From Natronococcus jeotgali DSM 18795 (GTDB taxonomy: Archaea; Halobacteriota; Halobacteria; Halobacteriales; Natrialbaceae): a stretch of 64,000 nucleotides of DNA. Of this stretch, positions 8,445 through 16,947 are shown piece by piece. The notes under the pieces are model-generated. The model was not told the DNA's origin and searched no databases. It saw only the letters and a program-made list of their open reading frames with translations. The translations under genes and the position numbers were made by a program. The first letter of the stretch is position 1. The number at the start of each line of letters is the position of its first letter. Location of the stretch: the NCBI RefSeq assembly GCF_000337695.1, contig NZ_AOIA01000034.1:124001-188000 (forward strand), given 5' to 3'.

Positions 8445-9098
8445 ATGAACGACGTCCCAGACCGGATCCCGACGCCCTGTCCGTCGTGCTCGCCGGACCT
8501 CGAGACGGTCCACGAGGTACTGACGGCGGGCGGCGGGGCGCTTACGGTTCGCTGCAGCGAGTGCAGTCACGTTCACAAGGTACAGCCCGATCCCGAACGC
8601 GAAGTCACCCTCGACGTCGTCGTCTCCCAGGAGGGCGAGTCGTTCACCGCGAACGTCACCGCCCCCGAAGGCGAGACCGTCGAGGTCGGCGACGAGTTCA
8701 TCCTCGAGACCGACGAGGTGCTCTCGACAGTGCGAGTGACGAGCGTCGAACTCGACGGCCACCGTCGCGTCGAGGAGGCCGACGCCGACGACGTCGAGAC
8801 CGTCTGGACCCGCGAGGTCGACAACGTCGCGGTCAACGTCACGGTTCACCCGCAGGACGGCTCCCGGGACGACAGCCGGAGCATCACCGTCTACGTCCCC
8901 GGCGACTACGAGTTCGAGGTCGGCGCGATCGAGGAGTTCGGCGACGACGAGTTCGAGATCGACGCCTTCGTCGTCCGCCAGGACGCCTCGGGGTACGACC
9001 GCGATCGCTACGAGATGGAAGGCGACACGGGGATCGCGAAGGACCTCAAGCGGGTCTACGCCTACGACGAGCAGACCAGCGCCTGGTCGGCCTGGTAG
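8445..9098 (+). CDS. HVO_0476-family zinc-finger protein
   Basis: The 217-residue haloarchaeal protein has an N-terminal zinc ribbon formed by TPCPSCSP and VRCSECSHVHKVQ (CxxC pairs at about residues 12-15 and 36-39). Two similar beta-rich halves follow, around LDVVVSQEGESFTANVTAPEG and VNVTVHPQDG...TVYVPGDYEFEVG. The same family lies beside the gap/pgk genes in Haloferax volcanii (HVO_0476), so the neighbourhood is conserved. It is probably cytoplasmic and may bind nucleic acid or an RNA-protein complex, which is inference from the zinc ribbon only. Confidence 0.85.
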   Translation: MNDVPDRIPTPCPSCSPDLETVHEVLTAGGGALTVRCSECSHVHKVQPDPEREVTLDVVVSQEGESFTANVTAPEGETVEVGDEFILETDEVLSTVRVTSVELDGHRRVEEADADDVETVWTREVDNVAVNVTVHPQDGSRDDSRSITVYVPGDYEFEVGAIEEFGDDEFEIDAFVVRQDASGYDRDRYEMEGDTGIAKDLKRVYAYDEQTSAWSAW

Positions 9099-9176
9099 TC
9101 GAACCTTCGTCCGAGCGAAGAACTGGCGTGCAGTTGCGTCCCACAGGCTATTCTCCGCGAGCCCGTAGGTCCCGCC

Positions 9177-9833
9177 ATGTTCGATCGATTCGGCTCCGAC
9201 GGCTCCGACGACGATTCCGAGACCGCTCGCAAGCGAATGGTTCGAACGGTCGCCAACCGCGTCGACGACGACCGGGTCCTCGAGGCCCTCCGGACGGTCC
9301 CGCGCCACGCGTTCGTCCCGCCCGATCGGCGCGGCGAGGCCTACCGAGATCGACCGCTCCCGATCGGCGACGGTCAGACGATCAGCGCGCCCCACATGGT
9401 CGCGATCATGGCCGATCGGCTCGAACTCGAGCCCGGCGAGGACGTCCTCGAGATCGGCACCGGCTGTGGCTATCACGCCGCCGTCACGGCGGAACTCGTC
9501 GGTGCCGAGGGCGTCTACAGCGTCGAGTACGGCGAGGAACTCGCCGAAAACGCCCGGGAGCGACTCGCCGAGACGGGGTACGGCGACGTCTCGGTCCGCG
9601 TCGGCGACGGCCGCGAGGGGTGGGCCGAGCACGCACCCTACGACGCCGCGTACTTTACCTGCGCGGCGCCGTCGTTTCCGGACCCGGTCGTCGACCAGGT
9701 CCTACCCGGAGGACGGCTGCTCGCCCCGATCGGAACCGGCTTCCAGACGCTGGTGCTGGCCGAGAAGCGCGAGGACGGGAGTCTCGAGCGAAGCGAACAC
9801 GGCGGCGTTCGGTTCGTTCGGATGCGAAGCTGA
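9177..9833 (+). CDS. pcm: Protein-L-isoaspartate O-methyltransferase
   Basis: The 218-residue class I SAM-dependent methyltransferase repairs isoaspartyl residues in aged proteins. Hallmarks are VPRHAFVPPDRRGEAYRDRPLPIG, the substrate loop GQTISAPHMVAIM, motif I VLEIGTGCGYHAA (about residues 97-109), and the late LPGGRLLAPIG. An acidic N-terminal extension (FGSDGSDDDSE) precedes the fold. It is followed 56 bases later by a diverged paralogue in the same direction, which suggests an old tandem duplication. Confidence 0.95.
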   Translation: MFDRFGSDGSDDDSETARKRMVRTVANRVDDDRVLEALRTVPRHAFVPPDRRGEAYRDRPLPIGDGQTISAPHMVAIMADRLELEPGEDVLEIGTGCGYHAAVTAELVGAEGVYSVEYGEELAENARERLAETGYGDVSVRVGDGREGWAEHAPYDAAYFTCAAPSFPDPVVDQVLPGGRLLAPIGTGFQTLVLAEKREDGSLERSEHGGVRFVRMRS

Positions 9834-9889
9834 TCGCGGGTTGCGCGGGCGGGCGCGCAGTTGATAATGCTTCGTCCGCTACCTCGGGT

Positions 9890-10633
9890 ATGGACCCTGC
9901 GGTACTCCGCGAGGACATGGTCGACGGCCTCGAGTCCCCCGCCAAGGGAGTTCTCACGGACGAGGCCGTCGCCATCGCCATGCGGGACGTTCCCCGCCAC
10001 GAGTTCCTCGAGGACGACCGAGCCGCCTACGCCGACCGGGCACACGAGATCCTCGAGACCCGCGTCCTCGCGCCGAGTACGGTCGCCCGCCTGTTCGAGG
10101 TGCTCGCCCTCGAGGACGGCGACGACGTGTTGATCGTCGGCGCCGGCGTCGGCTACACGGCGGCCGTCGCCGCCGAGATCGTCGGCGAGCAGCGCGTCCA
10201 CGCCGTCGACATCTCGCGGCCGCTCGTCGCCGAGGCGCGAACCAACCTCGAGCGAGCGGGCTACGAAGGCGTGCTCGTCGACCGGCGCGACGGGGCGGGC
10301 GGACTCCCGGAGTACGCTCCCTTCGATCGGATCTTGCTCGAGGCGGCCGCGGTCGACCCGCCTCGACGGCTGCTCGACCAGCTCGCCGACGGCGGCCGGC
10401 TCGTCCTCCCTCGGGGTACCCAGCCCCAGCGTCTCGCGGCCATCGACGGCGACGGCTCGAGCGACGAGTTCGAGGCGGTCTCGTTCGACCCGCTCTTGCT
10501 CGAGGGCGAGCAATCGGGTGCCGTCGAACGGAATCGGACGAACCGCGAGGACCTCGAGTACGCTCGGCAACGGGCGGAGTCGCGGACGGGCTGGGAACAG
10601 GAGTGGATCGCGTGGGACGACCGACTGCGCTGA
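9890..10633 (+). CDS. Diverged Pcm-like methyltransferase
   Basis: The 247-residue paralogue of the upstream Pcm keeps the early helix (VPRHEFLEDDRAAYADRAHEIL), a SAM-binding motif I (VLIVGAGVGYTAAVAAEIVG) and the late LADGGRLVLPRG. The QTIS substrate loop is replaced by RVLAPSTVARLFEVL, so isoaspartyl repair activity may be lost or changed. The C-terminal 60 residues are acidic and extend beyond the family core. The ATG at 9890 is chosen by alignment to Pcm; the frame is open far upstream, but that part is shadow sequence. It is probably cotranscribed with pcm. Confidence 0.85.
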   Translation: MDPAVLREDMVDGLESPAKGVLTDEAVAIAMRDVPRHEFLEDDRAAYADRAHEILETRVLAPSTVARLFEVLALEDGDDVLIVGAGVGYTAAVAAEIVGEQRVHAVDISRPLVAEARTNLERAGYEGVLVDRRDGAGGLPEYAPFDRILLEAAAVDPPRRLLDQLADGGRLVLPRGTQPQRLAAIDGDGSSDEFEAVSFDPLLLEGEQSGAVERNRTNREDLEYARQRAESRTGWEQEWIAWDDRLR

Positions 10634-10658
10634 TCCGAACCTCCCGCCGCGTCGATTC

Positions 10659-11771
10659 TCAGCGCTGGGCGCCGACGTCGTCGAACGGAGCTTCGGAGAA
10701 CGGATCGAAGCGGACGTTGGAGACGCCGGACTCGAGTGACTCGGAGATCGCGTCGCCGTCGCCGTCGGCCGACCGTCCGGTTTCTCGGTCAGTAAACGGT
10801 TCGTCCGGTTGCACGTACTCGTACCCGGAGTCTTGCTCATTTCGGCGTCGCTCGAGGCTCAACGGGCCGTTATCCGATCCCCAGTAGTTATTGGTAGCTT
10901 GAACCGAAGCCTGTATCGGACGATCGTCCTCCGGATACTCTTCGGAACCCGGCCAGGCTAGACCGTAGACGCCGTACCCGTCGTTGTAACAGATGTGACT
11001 CTCTTCGATAACTGTACCAGGTCCCTCGGTGAACGAGACGACACCGTCTCCATTGCCTATAATTCGGCTGGACCGAATTCGTGCATTGGACTCGGGACCA
11101 GTCACGATTCCAGCTCTGTCGTTCGACCGTATCGTACAGTTTTCGAAGGTACTCTGCGATCCACCCCATACTTCAGTGTCTCCGTACAGATTCACCCCTG
11201 TCTGATTCTCTTCTATGACACAATCTATCAAGTCACTGCCATCTATGTAAAAGTAAAAGCCAGTATCGTTTTCCGCGACCGTGACGTCGGTGTACGTTCC
11301 GAAACTCGCTCGCCACGAGCTGATGCCCGTATTGGCGCCGCGAATCTCTATATCTTCGACTGTTGCATCCCAAGACGATTCCAATGCCCCACCCCATCTT
11401 TCCCTCGGATCGAAAGCAATTCCAGTGGCGCGTCGCCAAGGATCTTCAAAATCTAATTCGGTACCGCTCAGATCGACCGTGTGGCCGTTCCCGTAGAGGG
11501 TAAAATCACCGTGAACGGATGACCTCCCCTGCTCGTCTCTAAGATCTACTAGGATACAACCCGGCTGCTCGAGTCTATCGGGCGCGAGATCGGCGACGAG
11601 TTCGTATTCGCCCGGCTCTTCGATCACCGTTGGCGAGTCGATCGGGGTCGGGTCGCCGTCGCTCGAGGCGGCGATCGACGTGCTGGCGGCAAGTCCCAGA
11701 CCCGCAGCGCCGACAGCACCGATGAAGGCTCGACGGCTCCGGTCGCGGCTCGAGTTGGTCTCGTGAACCAT
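10659..11771 (-). CDS. Tat-exported right-handed beta-helix (NosD-like) protein
   Basis: The 370-residue exported protein starts with a Tat signal (RDRSRRAFIGAVGAAGLGLAAS) cleaved near Ala-Ser-Ser. The mature part shows repeating turns typical of parallel beta-helices (TGISSWRASFGTYTDVTVAENDTGFYFYIDGSDLIDCVIEENQTGVNLYG; NDRAGIVTGPESNARIRSSRIIGNGDGVVSF), as in NosD/pectin-lyase-like proteins. Near the end NNYWGSDNGP is a common motif closing such helices. A carbohydrate- or surface-related role is likely, but no catalytic residues can be assigned. It is convergent with the methyltransferase gene and has no partner gene. Confidence 0.85.
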   Translation of the reverse strand: MVHETNSSRDRSRRAFIGAVGAAGLGLAASTSIAASSDGDPTPIDSPTVIEEPGEYELVADLAPDRLEQPGCILVDLRDEQGRSSVHGDFTLYGNGHTVDLSGTELDFEDPWRRATGIAFDPRERWGGALESSWDATVEDIEIRGANTGISSWRASFGTYTDVTVAENDTGFYFYIDGSDLIDCVIEENQTGVNLYGDTEVWGGSQSTFENCTIRSNDRAGIVTGPESNARIRSSRIIGNGDGVVSFTEGPGTVIEESHICYNDGYGVYGLAWPGSEEYPEDDRPIQASVQATNNYWGSDNGPLSLERRRNEQDSGYEYVQPDEPFTDRETGRSADGDGDAISESLESGVSNVRFDPFSEAPFDDVGAQR

Positions 11772-12124
11772 ACCGCTTCCCTTTCACTCACGGCGTTTTA
11801 ACTCACGTCCCTGCAATAATTTCGGACCGTGGTGATTGTTTGTGCATACGACTCTCGATTGGACTGGTATCTAACCAGGAGTATCGGCGCCGGGTAGCCG
11901 CCATCGGTACGTTGACCGGCTGCACGCCGACTCGAGGCGATCTCGAGACGGGATATCGGAACGAGGTGTTTCTCGCTGAACAGCTTGCGGTACGGTAGTC
12001 GGTCGGTGGCTGGAAGGGCGCGCTCGAGCGAGCAGTCCGACGGTGTACCGCTTGACTCGCCCCTTGCGGAGGACAAGAGCCGACTCCCGTAGAATAGACG
12101 GAACACGCTGGATCGCGATAGCAA
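11772..12124. other. Gene-free spacer
   Basis: These 353 bases contain only an Arg/Ser-rich minus-strand open frame without family resemblance or start signal. No RNA, repeat or insertion sequence was recognised. The 3' part may carry the promoter of the exported beta-helix gene. Confidence 0.4.
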
Positions 12125-12550
12125 CTATCGGTCGATCGATCCCGGAAATTGATTCTCGAGACGGTACTCTACCGCTCGGTTGACGCTCGGATGGGCGATT
12201 TCAGGCTCGTTCAACCGAAGATACGTACTCTTCGCCCCGGCGTCCTCAGTAGGGACCCAATAGAGCTGCTCCGTTTCACGGCATCTAACGGAGAACGCGT
12301 CGATTTCGCCGCCGTAATCACTCAGTACGACGTCGCCCTCTGATGTCGTTTTACTCGCAGTTTTGAACCGAACCACGTCGTCCTCGATCCAGCCGGTCTT
12401 GCACTGTACTCGCTCGAGGGCTGTTCCCGTATCGAGAACGAGATCGTAGCTCTCGTTGTCGCCGAACGGCACCGAGACAGTGTAGCCCTCGGCGATTAGC
12501 GCAGCCATAATCTTGGCTTCCGTTTCGTCACCGATCTGCTTTGTGTTCAT
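12125..12550 (-). CDS. PD-(D/E)XK nuclease-fold protein (group I intron endonuclease-like)
   Basis: The 141-residue protein resembles the intron-associated PD-(D/E)XK endonuclease family, but here it stands alone. An N-terminal helix (QIGDETEAKIMAALIAEGY) precedes the nuclease core: Asp36 in SYDLVLD and the Q49-x-K51 pair in RVQCKTGW give the D...QxK active-site layout. The later part (SVRCRETEQLYWVPTEDAG) continues the fold. Archaeal versions include Holliday-junction-resolvase-like and restriction-like enzymes, so the function is open. It sits 284 bases from tandem tRNA-Asp genes, with a tRNA fragment in between, suggesting arrival with an integrated element. Confidence 0.75.
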   Translation of the reverse strand: MNTKQIGDETEAKIMAALIAEGYTVSVPFGDNESYDLVLDTGTALERVQCKTGWIEDDVVRFKTASKTTSEGDVVLSDYGGEIDAFSVRCRETEQLYWVPTEDAGAKSTYLRLNEPEIAHPSVNRAVEYRLENQFPGSIDR

Positions 12551-12707
12551 CGTTACCTGTCCTGTACCCGTCGTCGTACAAAAACTCGAGTTTGACGAGG
12601 GGTCCTCCTCGACTTTTCACACAGCTAGAGCTTGGGTTTTCGCGGTCCTCTCCCGAAGTCAGAGTCCGAGACAAGAGCTACCGCATTGCCTGCTCGCGGA
12701 CAGACGT

Positions 12708-12728
12708 CGGAGCGGGATGTGAACACGG
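12708..12728 (-). repeat. tRNA-Asp 3' fragment (possible att remnant)
   Basis: The bases CGGAGCGGGATGTGAACACG match the T-arm/acceptor part of the tRNA-Asp genes (CGGAGCGGGATTTGAACCCG) with two differences. No acceptor or anticodon half is present. It is read as a decayed tRNA copy or attachment-site remnant about 105 bases from the intact genes. Confidence 0.5.
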
Positions 12729-12833
12729 TCGCAGCGGAGTTGCTTCCTGGTTTAATCGCTCTGTCGGGCTTTTCCAGTTACGGGCGACAAGCACACCGCT
12801 AGGCGGCGCTCGCAGCGTTGTTTGCGGAAGAAG

Positions 12834-12906
12834 CGCCCGGAGCGGGATTTGAACCCGCGTCACGACCGTGACAGGGTCGTATGATGGGCCACTACACCAT
12901 CCGGGC
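12834..12906 (-). tRNA. tRNA-Asp (GTC), copy 2
   Basis: The 73-nucleotide gene has a 7-bp acceptor stem GCCCGGA/TCCGGGC with discriminator G, T-loop GTTCGAATC and an anticodon loop CTGTCAC giving GTC. No CCA is encoded. It is identical to the gene 18 bases upstream, so the two are probably processed from one precursor. Confidence 0.96.
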
Positions 12907-12924
12907 AGACAAGTCGCAAGAAAG

Positions 12925-12997
12925 CGCCCGGAGCGGGATTTGAACCCGCGTCACGACCGTGACAGGGTCGTATGATGGGCCACTACACCATCCGGGC
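12925..12997 (-). tRNA. tRNA-Asp (GTC), copy 1
   Basis: The sequence is identical to the downstream copy over all 73 bases, with the same acceptor stem and GTC anticodon. Because transcription is leftward this is the promoter-proximal copy. A TATA element lies about 45 bases before it at 13041-13050. Confidence 0.96.
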
Positions 12998-13302
12998 TTG
13001 CTTGCGGCGTCTTGCGACGCATTTCTCCGTTTCCCGGTGAGAGTATTAAGGCTTTCCAATCGTGGAACGTGTGGTAGGACGAACCGGGACACGTCCGCCT
13101 CGAGGGCGTCTACTTTCGCTCCCCACAAGGAATATAACCGAGAACGGGCTACGTACGAACGTGACAGATAGTTCCGGTCAAGTTCGCCGGGCCGGATAGC
13201 CCCGCTTTTGAGTCGAGTTAGTAACCGTTAAATGCATCCCGCCGCTACGTGCCTGTAGTATCTCGTGACAGCCGCTTCTCTCCCGATAGCCCGCACCAAC
13301 AC
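12998..13302. other. Spacer between the tRNA-Asp genes and rpoH
   Basis: The 305 bases hold the tRNA promoter and the rpoH promoter (CCGTTAAATG at 13225-13234, about 70 bases before the rpoH ATG). No gene is seen. Confidence 0.5.
13041..13050 (-). promoter_or_regulatory. Promoter of the tandem tRNA-Asp genes
   Basis: On the minus strand the bases read CTTAATACTC, a good archaeal TATA box about 45 bases before the mature tRNA 5' end. This leaves a 15- to 20-base leader. Confidence 0.55.
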
Positions 13303-13530
13303 ATGGTAGACGTAAGCCAACACGAACTCGTTCCGGAGCACACCGTTCTCGAGGAGGACGTCCTCGAGGAGGTCCTTTCGGAATACGACATCGACCGTAC
13401 AGACCTGCCGAAAATCAAGCGCAACGACTCCGCTCTCCCGGACGAGGCGGCGGTCGGCGACGTCGTCAAGATCGTTCGGAACTCACGCACAACCGACCAG
13501 GCCGTCGTATACCGACTTGTGGTGGAATAA
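13303..13530 (+). CDS. rpoH: RNA polymerase subunit H (Rpb5 C-terminal homologue)
   Basis: The 75-residue archaeal subunit H helps form the lower jaw of RNA polymerase. The sequence [22 protein letters not shown] and the block [30 protein letters not shown] are family-defining, and the full-length domain is present. The ATG at 13303 fits the normal N-terminus; upstream in-frame codons are not conserved in character. It opens the RNA polymerase gene row and abuts rpoB2 without a gap. Confidence 0.97.
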   Translation: MVDVSQHELVPEHTVLEEDVLEEVLSEYDIDRTDLPKIKRNDSALPDEAAVGDVVKIVRNSRTTDQAVVYRLVVE

Positions 13531-15105
13531 ATGGCAATGGAACTTGACCGATCGAAACGACGGGACATCTCGCGCGAATACTTCTCGAAGGAACGGCTCG
13601 CAGAACACCACTACCGCTCGTTCAACGCCTTCCTCAACCGGGGCATGCAGGAGGTCGTCGACGAGAAGGAGACGATCGATACGGACATCGGCGACAAGGA
13701 AGGCGAGGAACCGGTCCACGTCAAGCTTGGCGACGTCCGCGTTGTGACGCCCCGCGTTCGGGAGGCCGACGGTTCCGAGGAACTGCTGTACCCACAGGAA
13801 GCCCGGCTCCGGAACATCACCTACTCCGCGCCCGTCTTCATGGAGATGTCGATCGTCAAGGGCGAGGAGGGCGACCAGCGGGTCGTCGACTCCACGGAGA
13901 CGAAGATCGGCCGGATGCCGATCATGGTCGGCTCCGACAAGTGTAACATCGCCGGCTTCAGCGACGAGGAGCTGATCGAAATCGGCGAGGACCCCGCCGA
14001 TCCCGGCGGCTACTTCATCGTCAACGGCTCCGAGCGGGTGCTGATGACCAGCGAGGACCTCGCCCCGAACAAGATCCTCGCGGAGTACGACACCAAGTAC
14101 GGCGACGAGATTCAGGTCGCGAAGACCTTCTCGCAGCGCCGTGGCTACCGCGCGCTGGTGCTGTGCGAACGGAATCGCGAGGGGCTGCTCGAGGTCTCGT
14201 TCCCCTCCGTGTCGGGTTCGATCAACTTCGTGACCCTCGTTCGGGCGCTCGGACTCGAGAGCGACGAGGAGATCGTCCACAAGGTCTCGAACGACCCCGA
14301 GGTCGTCAAGTACATGCTCGAGAACCTCGAGGAGGCGGAGGTTCAGACCGAGGAGGAAGCGATCGAAGCGCTCGGTAAACGCGTCGCGTCGGGTCAGGGG
14401 AAGAACTACCAGCTCAAGCGCGCGAACTACGTCATCGACCGGTACCTCCTGCCGCACCTCCACGAGGAAGGGGTCGACGAGGAGGACGTCCGGATCAACA
14501 AGGCCCACTACCTCTGTCGGATGGCCGAGGCCTGCTTCGAACTCGCGCTCGGTCGCCGCGAGGCCGACGACAAGGACCACTACGCGAACAAGCGACTGAA
14601 GGTCAGCGGCGACCTGATGCGGGACCTGTTCCGGACCGCGCTGAACAAGCTGGCCCGGGACGTCAAATACCAGCTCGAGCGAGCGAACATGCGCAACCGC
14701 CAGCTCTCGGTCAACACCGTCGTCCGCTCGGACGTGCTGACCGAACGGCTCGAGCACCCGATCGCGACGGGGAACTGGGTCGGCGGTCGCTCCGGCGTCT
14801 CTCAGCTCGTCGACCGAACCGACTTCATGGGCGTCCTCAGCCACCTGCGCCGACTGCGCAGTCCGCTCTCTCGCTCGCAACCGCACTTCGAGGCGCGGGA
14901 CCTGCACGCGACCCAGTGGGGTCGCATCTGTCCCTCCGAGACGCCCGAAGGTCCGAACTGCGGACTGGTGAAAAACTTCGCGCAGGCGATGGAACTCTCC
15001 CAGAACATCGAGGACGAACAGGAACTCAAACGCGAACTCGCCTCGATGGGCGTCGAGGGGATCCCCGGCCTCGAGGGTATCGAGCGATCGACCGCAGACG
15101 ACTGA
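13531..15105 (+). CDS. rpoB2: RNA polymerase subunit B'' (N-terminal half of B)
   Basis: The 524-residue N-terminal half of the second-largest subunit is split from B' as in other haloarchaea. It carries the protrusion and lobe domains (ISREYFSKERLAEHHYRSFNAFLN, GYFIVNGSERVLMTSEDLAPNKIL) and ends in the fork region (LRRLRSPLSRSQPHFEARDLHATQWGRICPSETPEGPNCGLVKN). The start lies directly after the rpoH stop and rpoB1 follows after 6 bases, so it is translated from a polycistronic mRNA. Confidence 0.97.
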   Translation: MAMELDRSKRRDISREYFSKERLAEHHYRSFNAFLNRGMQEVVDEKETIDTDIGDKEGEEPVHVKLGDVRVVTPRVREADGSEELLYPQEARLRNITYSAPVFMEMSIVKGEEGDQRVVDSTETKIGRMPIMVGSDKCNIAGFSDEELIEIGEDPADPGGYFIVNGSERVLMTSEDLAPNKILAEYDTKYGDEIQVAKTFSQRRGYRALVLCERNREGLLEVSFPSVSGSINFVTLVRALGLESDEEIVHKVSNDPEVVKYMLENLEEAEVQTEEEAIEALGKRVASGQGKNYQLKRANYVIDRYLLPHLHEEGVDEEDVRINKAHYLCRMAEACFELALGRREADDKDHYANKRLKVSGDLMRDLFRTALNKLARDVKYQLERANMRNRQLSVNTVVRSDVLTERLEHPIATGNWVGGRSGVSQLVDRTDFMGVLSHLRRLRSPLSRSQPHFEARDLHATQWGRICPSETPEGPNCGLVKNFAQAMELSQNIEDEQELKRELASMGVEGIPGLEGIERSTADD

Positions 15106-15111
15106 TCAACC

Positions 15112-16941
15112 ATGAGCAGCCAACAACGAGAAGCGAAAGTCTACGTGAACGGGTCGCTGGTGGGGACCCATCCCGATCCGCACGAACTGGCCGAACAGAT
15201 CCGCGAAGCGCGACGCATCGGCGACGTCAGCGAGATGGTCAACGTCTCGGTGAAAGAGCGCACCCGGGAAGTGATAGTCAACGCCGACGCCGGCCGCGCG
15301 CGCCGTCCCCTGCTGGTCGTCGAGGACGGCGAGCCCCGCATCTCCGAGCAGGAGATGTCCGCCCTTCAGGACGGCGACCTTGAGTTCGAGGACCTGGTCG
15401 ACCACGGCTACATCGAGTTCATCGACGCCGAGGAGGAAGAGGACATCTACGTCGCCGTCGACGAGGACGACCTGAACGAGGACCACACGCACCTCGAGAT
15501 CGACCCGCAGCTGATCTTCGGGATCGGCGCGGGGATGATCCCTTACCCAGAACACAACGCCTCGCCCCGGATCACGATGGGTGCGGGGATGGTCAAGCAG
15601 TCGCTCGGACTCCCGAGCGCGAACTACCGCATCCGGCCCGATACGCGCCAGCACCTGCTGCACTACCCGCAGCTCTCGATGGTCAAGACCCAGACCACCG
15701 AGCAGATCGGCTTCGACGAGCGACCCGCGGCCCAGAACTTCGTCGTCGCCGTGATGAGCTACGAGGGCTTTAACATCGAGGACGCGCTGGTCATGAACAA
15801 GGCCAGCGTCGAACGAGCGCTCGCCCGCTCTCATTTCTTCCGGACCTACGAGGGTGAGGAGCGACGCTATCCGGGCGGTCAGGAGGACCGCTTCGAGATT
15901 CCGAGCCAGGACGTCCGCGGCGCTCGCGGAGAGGAGGCGTACACTCACTTAGACGAGGACGGGCTGGTCAACCCCGAGACGCGAGTCGACGAGAACTCGG
16001 TGCTGCTCGGGAAGACCTCGCCGCCGCGATTCCTCGAGGAGCCCGACGACATGGGCGGACTCTCGCCCCAGAAGCGCCGCGAGACCTCCGTCACCATGCG
16101 TTCGGGCGAGTCGGGCGTCGTCGACACCGTCACCCTGATGGAAGGCGAGGACGGCTCGAAGCTCTCGAAGGTCTCCGTTCGCGACGAACGGATCCCCGAA
16201 CTCGGCGACAAGTTCGCCTCTCGGCACGGCCAGAAGGGTGTCGTCGGCCACCTCGCGCCCCAGGAGGACATGCCGTTTACCGAGGAGGGCGTCGTCCCCG
16301 ACCTCGTTCTCAACCCCCACGCACTGCCGTCGCGGATGACCGTCGGTCACATCCTCGAGATGATCGGCGGGAAACTCGGCGCGATGGAGGGCCGCCGCGT
16401 CGACGGGACGCCGTTTTTGGGCGAGGACGAGGACGAACTCCGCGAGGGACTCGAACGGAACGGGTTCAACTCCGCCGGCAAGGAGACGATGTACTCCGGG
16501 GTTTCGGGAGAGAAGATCGAGGCCGAGATCTTCGTAGGGATCATCTTCTACCAGAAGCTCTACCACATGGTCTCGAACAAGCTCCACGCCCGCTCCCGGG
16601 GGCCGGTACAGGTGTTGACCCGCCAGCCGACCGAAGGACGGGCCCGCGAGGGCGGACTCCGTATCGGGGAGATGGAGCGGGACGTCTTCATCGGTCACGG
16701 CGCCGCGATGACGCTGAAAGAGCGGCTGCTCGACGAGTCCGACCGAGAGTTCATCCACGTCTGCGGCCAGTGTGGGATGAGCGCGGTCGAGAACGTCGAA
16801 CAGCGCCGGGTGTACTGTCCGAACTGCGACGAGGAGACTGACATCCACGAGATCGAGATGAGCTACGCGTTCAAGCTCCTCCTGGACGAGATGAAAGCGC
16901 TCGGCATCGCACCGCGACTGGAACTGGAGGACGCCGTCTAA
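15112..16941 (+). CDS. rpoB1: RNA polymerase subunit B' (C-terminal half of B)
   Basis: The 609-residue protein contains the catalytic hybrid-binding part of B. Diagnostic blocks include [28 protein letters not shown], the [10 protein letters not shown]-type site seen as [16 protein letters not shown], the basic [20 protein letters not shown] motif near the active site, and the C-terminal clamp with a zinc site formed by CGQCG and CPNCDEE. It overlaps no neighbour, and spacing to rpoA1 is 6 bases. Confidence 0.98.
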   Translation: MSSQQREAKVYVNGSLVGTHPDPHELAEQIREARRIGDVSEMVNVSVKERTREVIVNADAGRARRPLLVVEDGEPRISEQEMSALQDGDLEFEDLVDHGYIEFIDAEEEEDIYVAVDEDDLNEDHTHLEIDPQLIFGIGAGMIPYPEHNASPRITMGAGMVKQSLGLPSANYRIRPDTRQHLLHYPQLSMVKTQTTEQIGFDERPAAQNFVVAVMSYEGFNIEDALVMNKASVERALARSHFFRTYEGEERRYPGGQEDRFEIPSQDVRGARGEEAYTHLDEDGLVNPETRVDENSVLLGKTSPPRFLEEPDDMGGLSPQKRRETSVTMRSGESGVVDTVTLMEGEDGSKLSKVSVRDERIPELGDKFASRHGQKGVVGHLAPQEDMPFTEEGVVPDLVLNPHALPSRMTVGHILEMIGGKLGAMEGRRVDGTPFLGEDEDELREGLERNGFNSAGKETMYSGVSGEKIEAEIFVGIIFYQKLYHMVSNKLHARSRGPVQVLTRQPTEGRAREGGLRIGEMERDVFIGHGAAMTLKERLLDESDREFIHVCGQCGMSAVENVEQRRVYCPNCDEETDIHEIEMSYAFKLLLDEMKALGIAPRLELEDAV

Positions 16942-16947
16942 CCCACC

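Noticed and set aside
8198-9889. Open extension upstream of the second Pcm-like gene
   Set aside because: It covers two other well-supported genes in another frame and encodes Arg-rich sequence; the Pcm homology starts at 9890.
11798-12124. 108-codon minus-strand frame upstream of the exported beta-helix gene
   Set aside because: It is Arg/Ser-rich, lacks a promoter or family resemblance, and its codon usage is unlike its neighbours.
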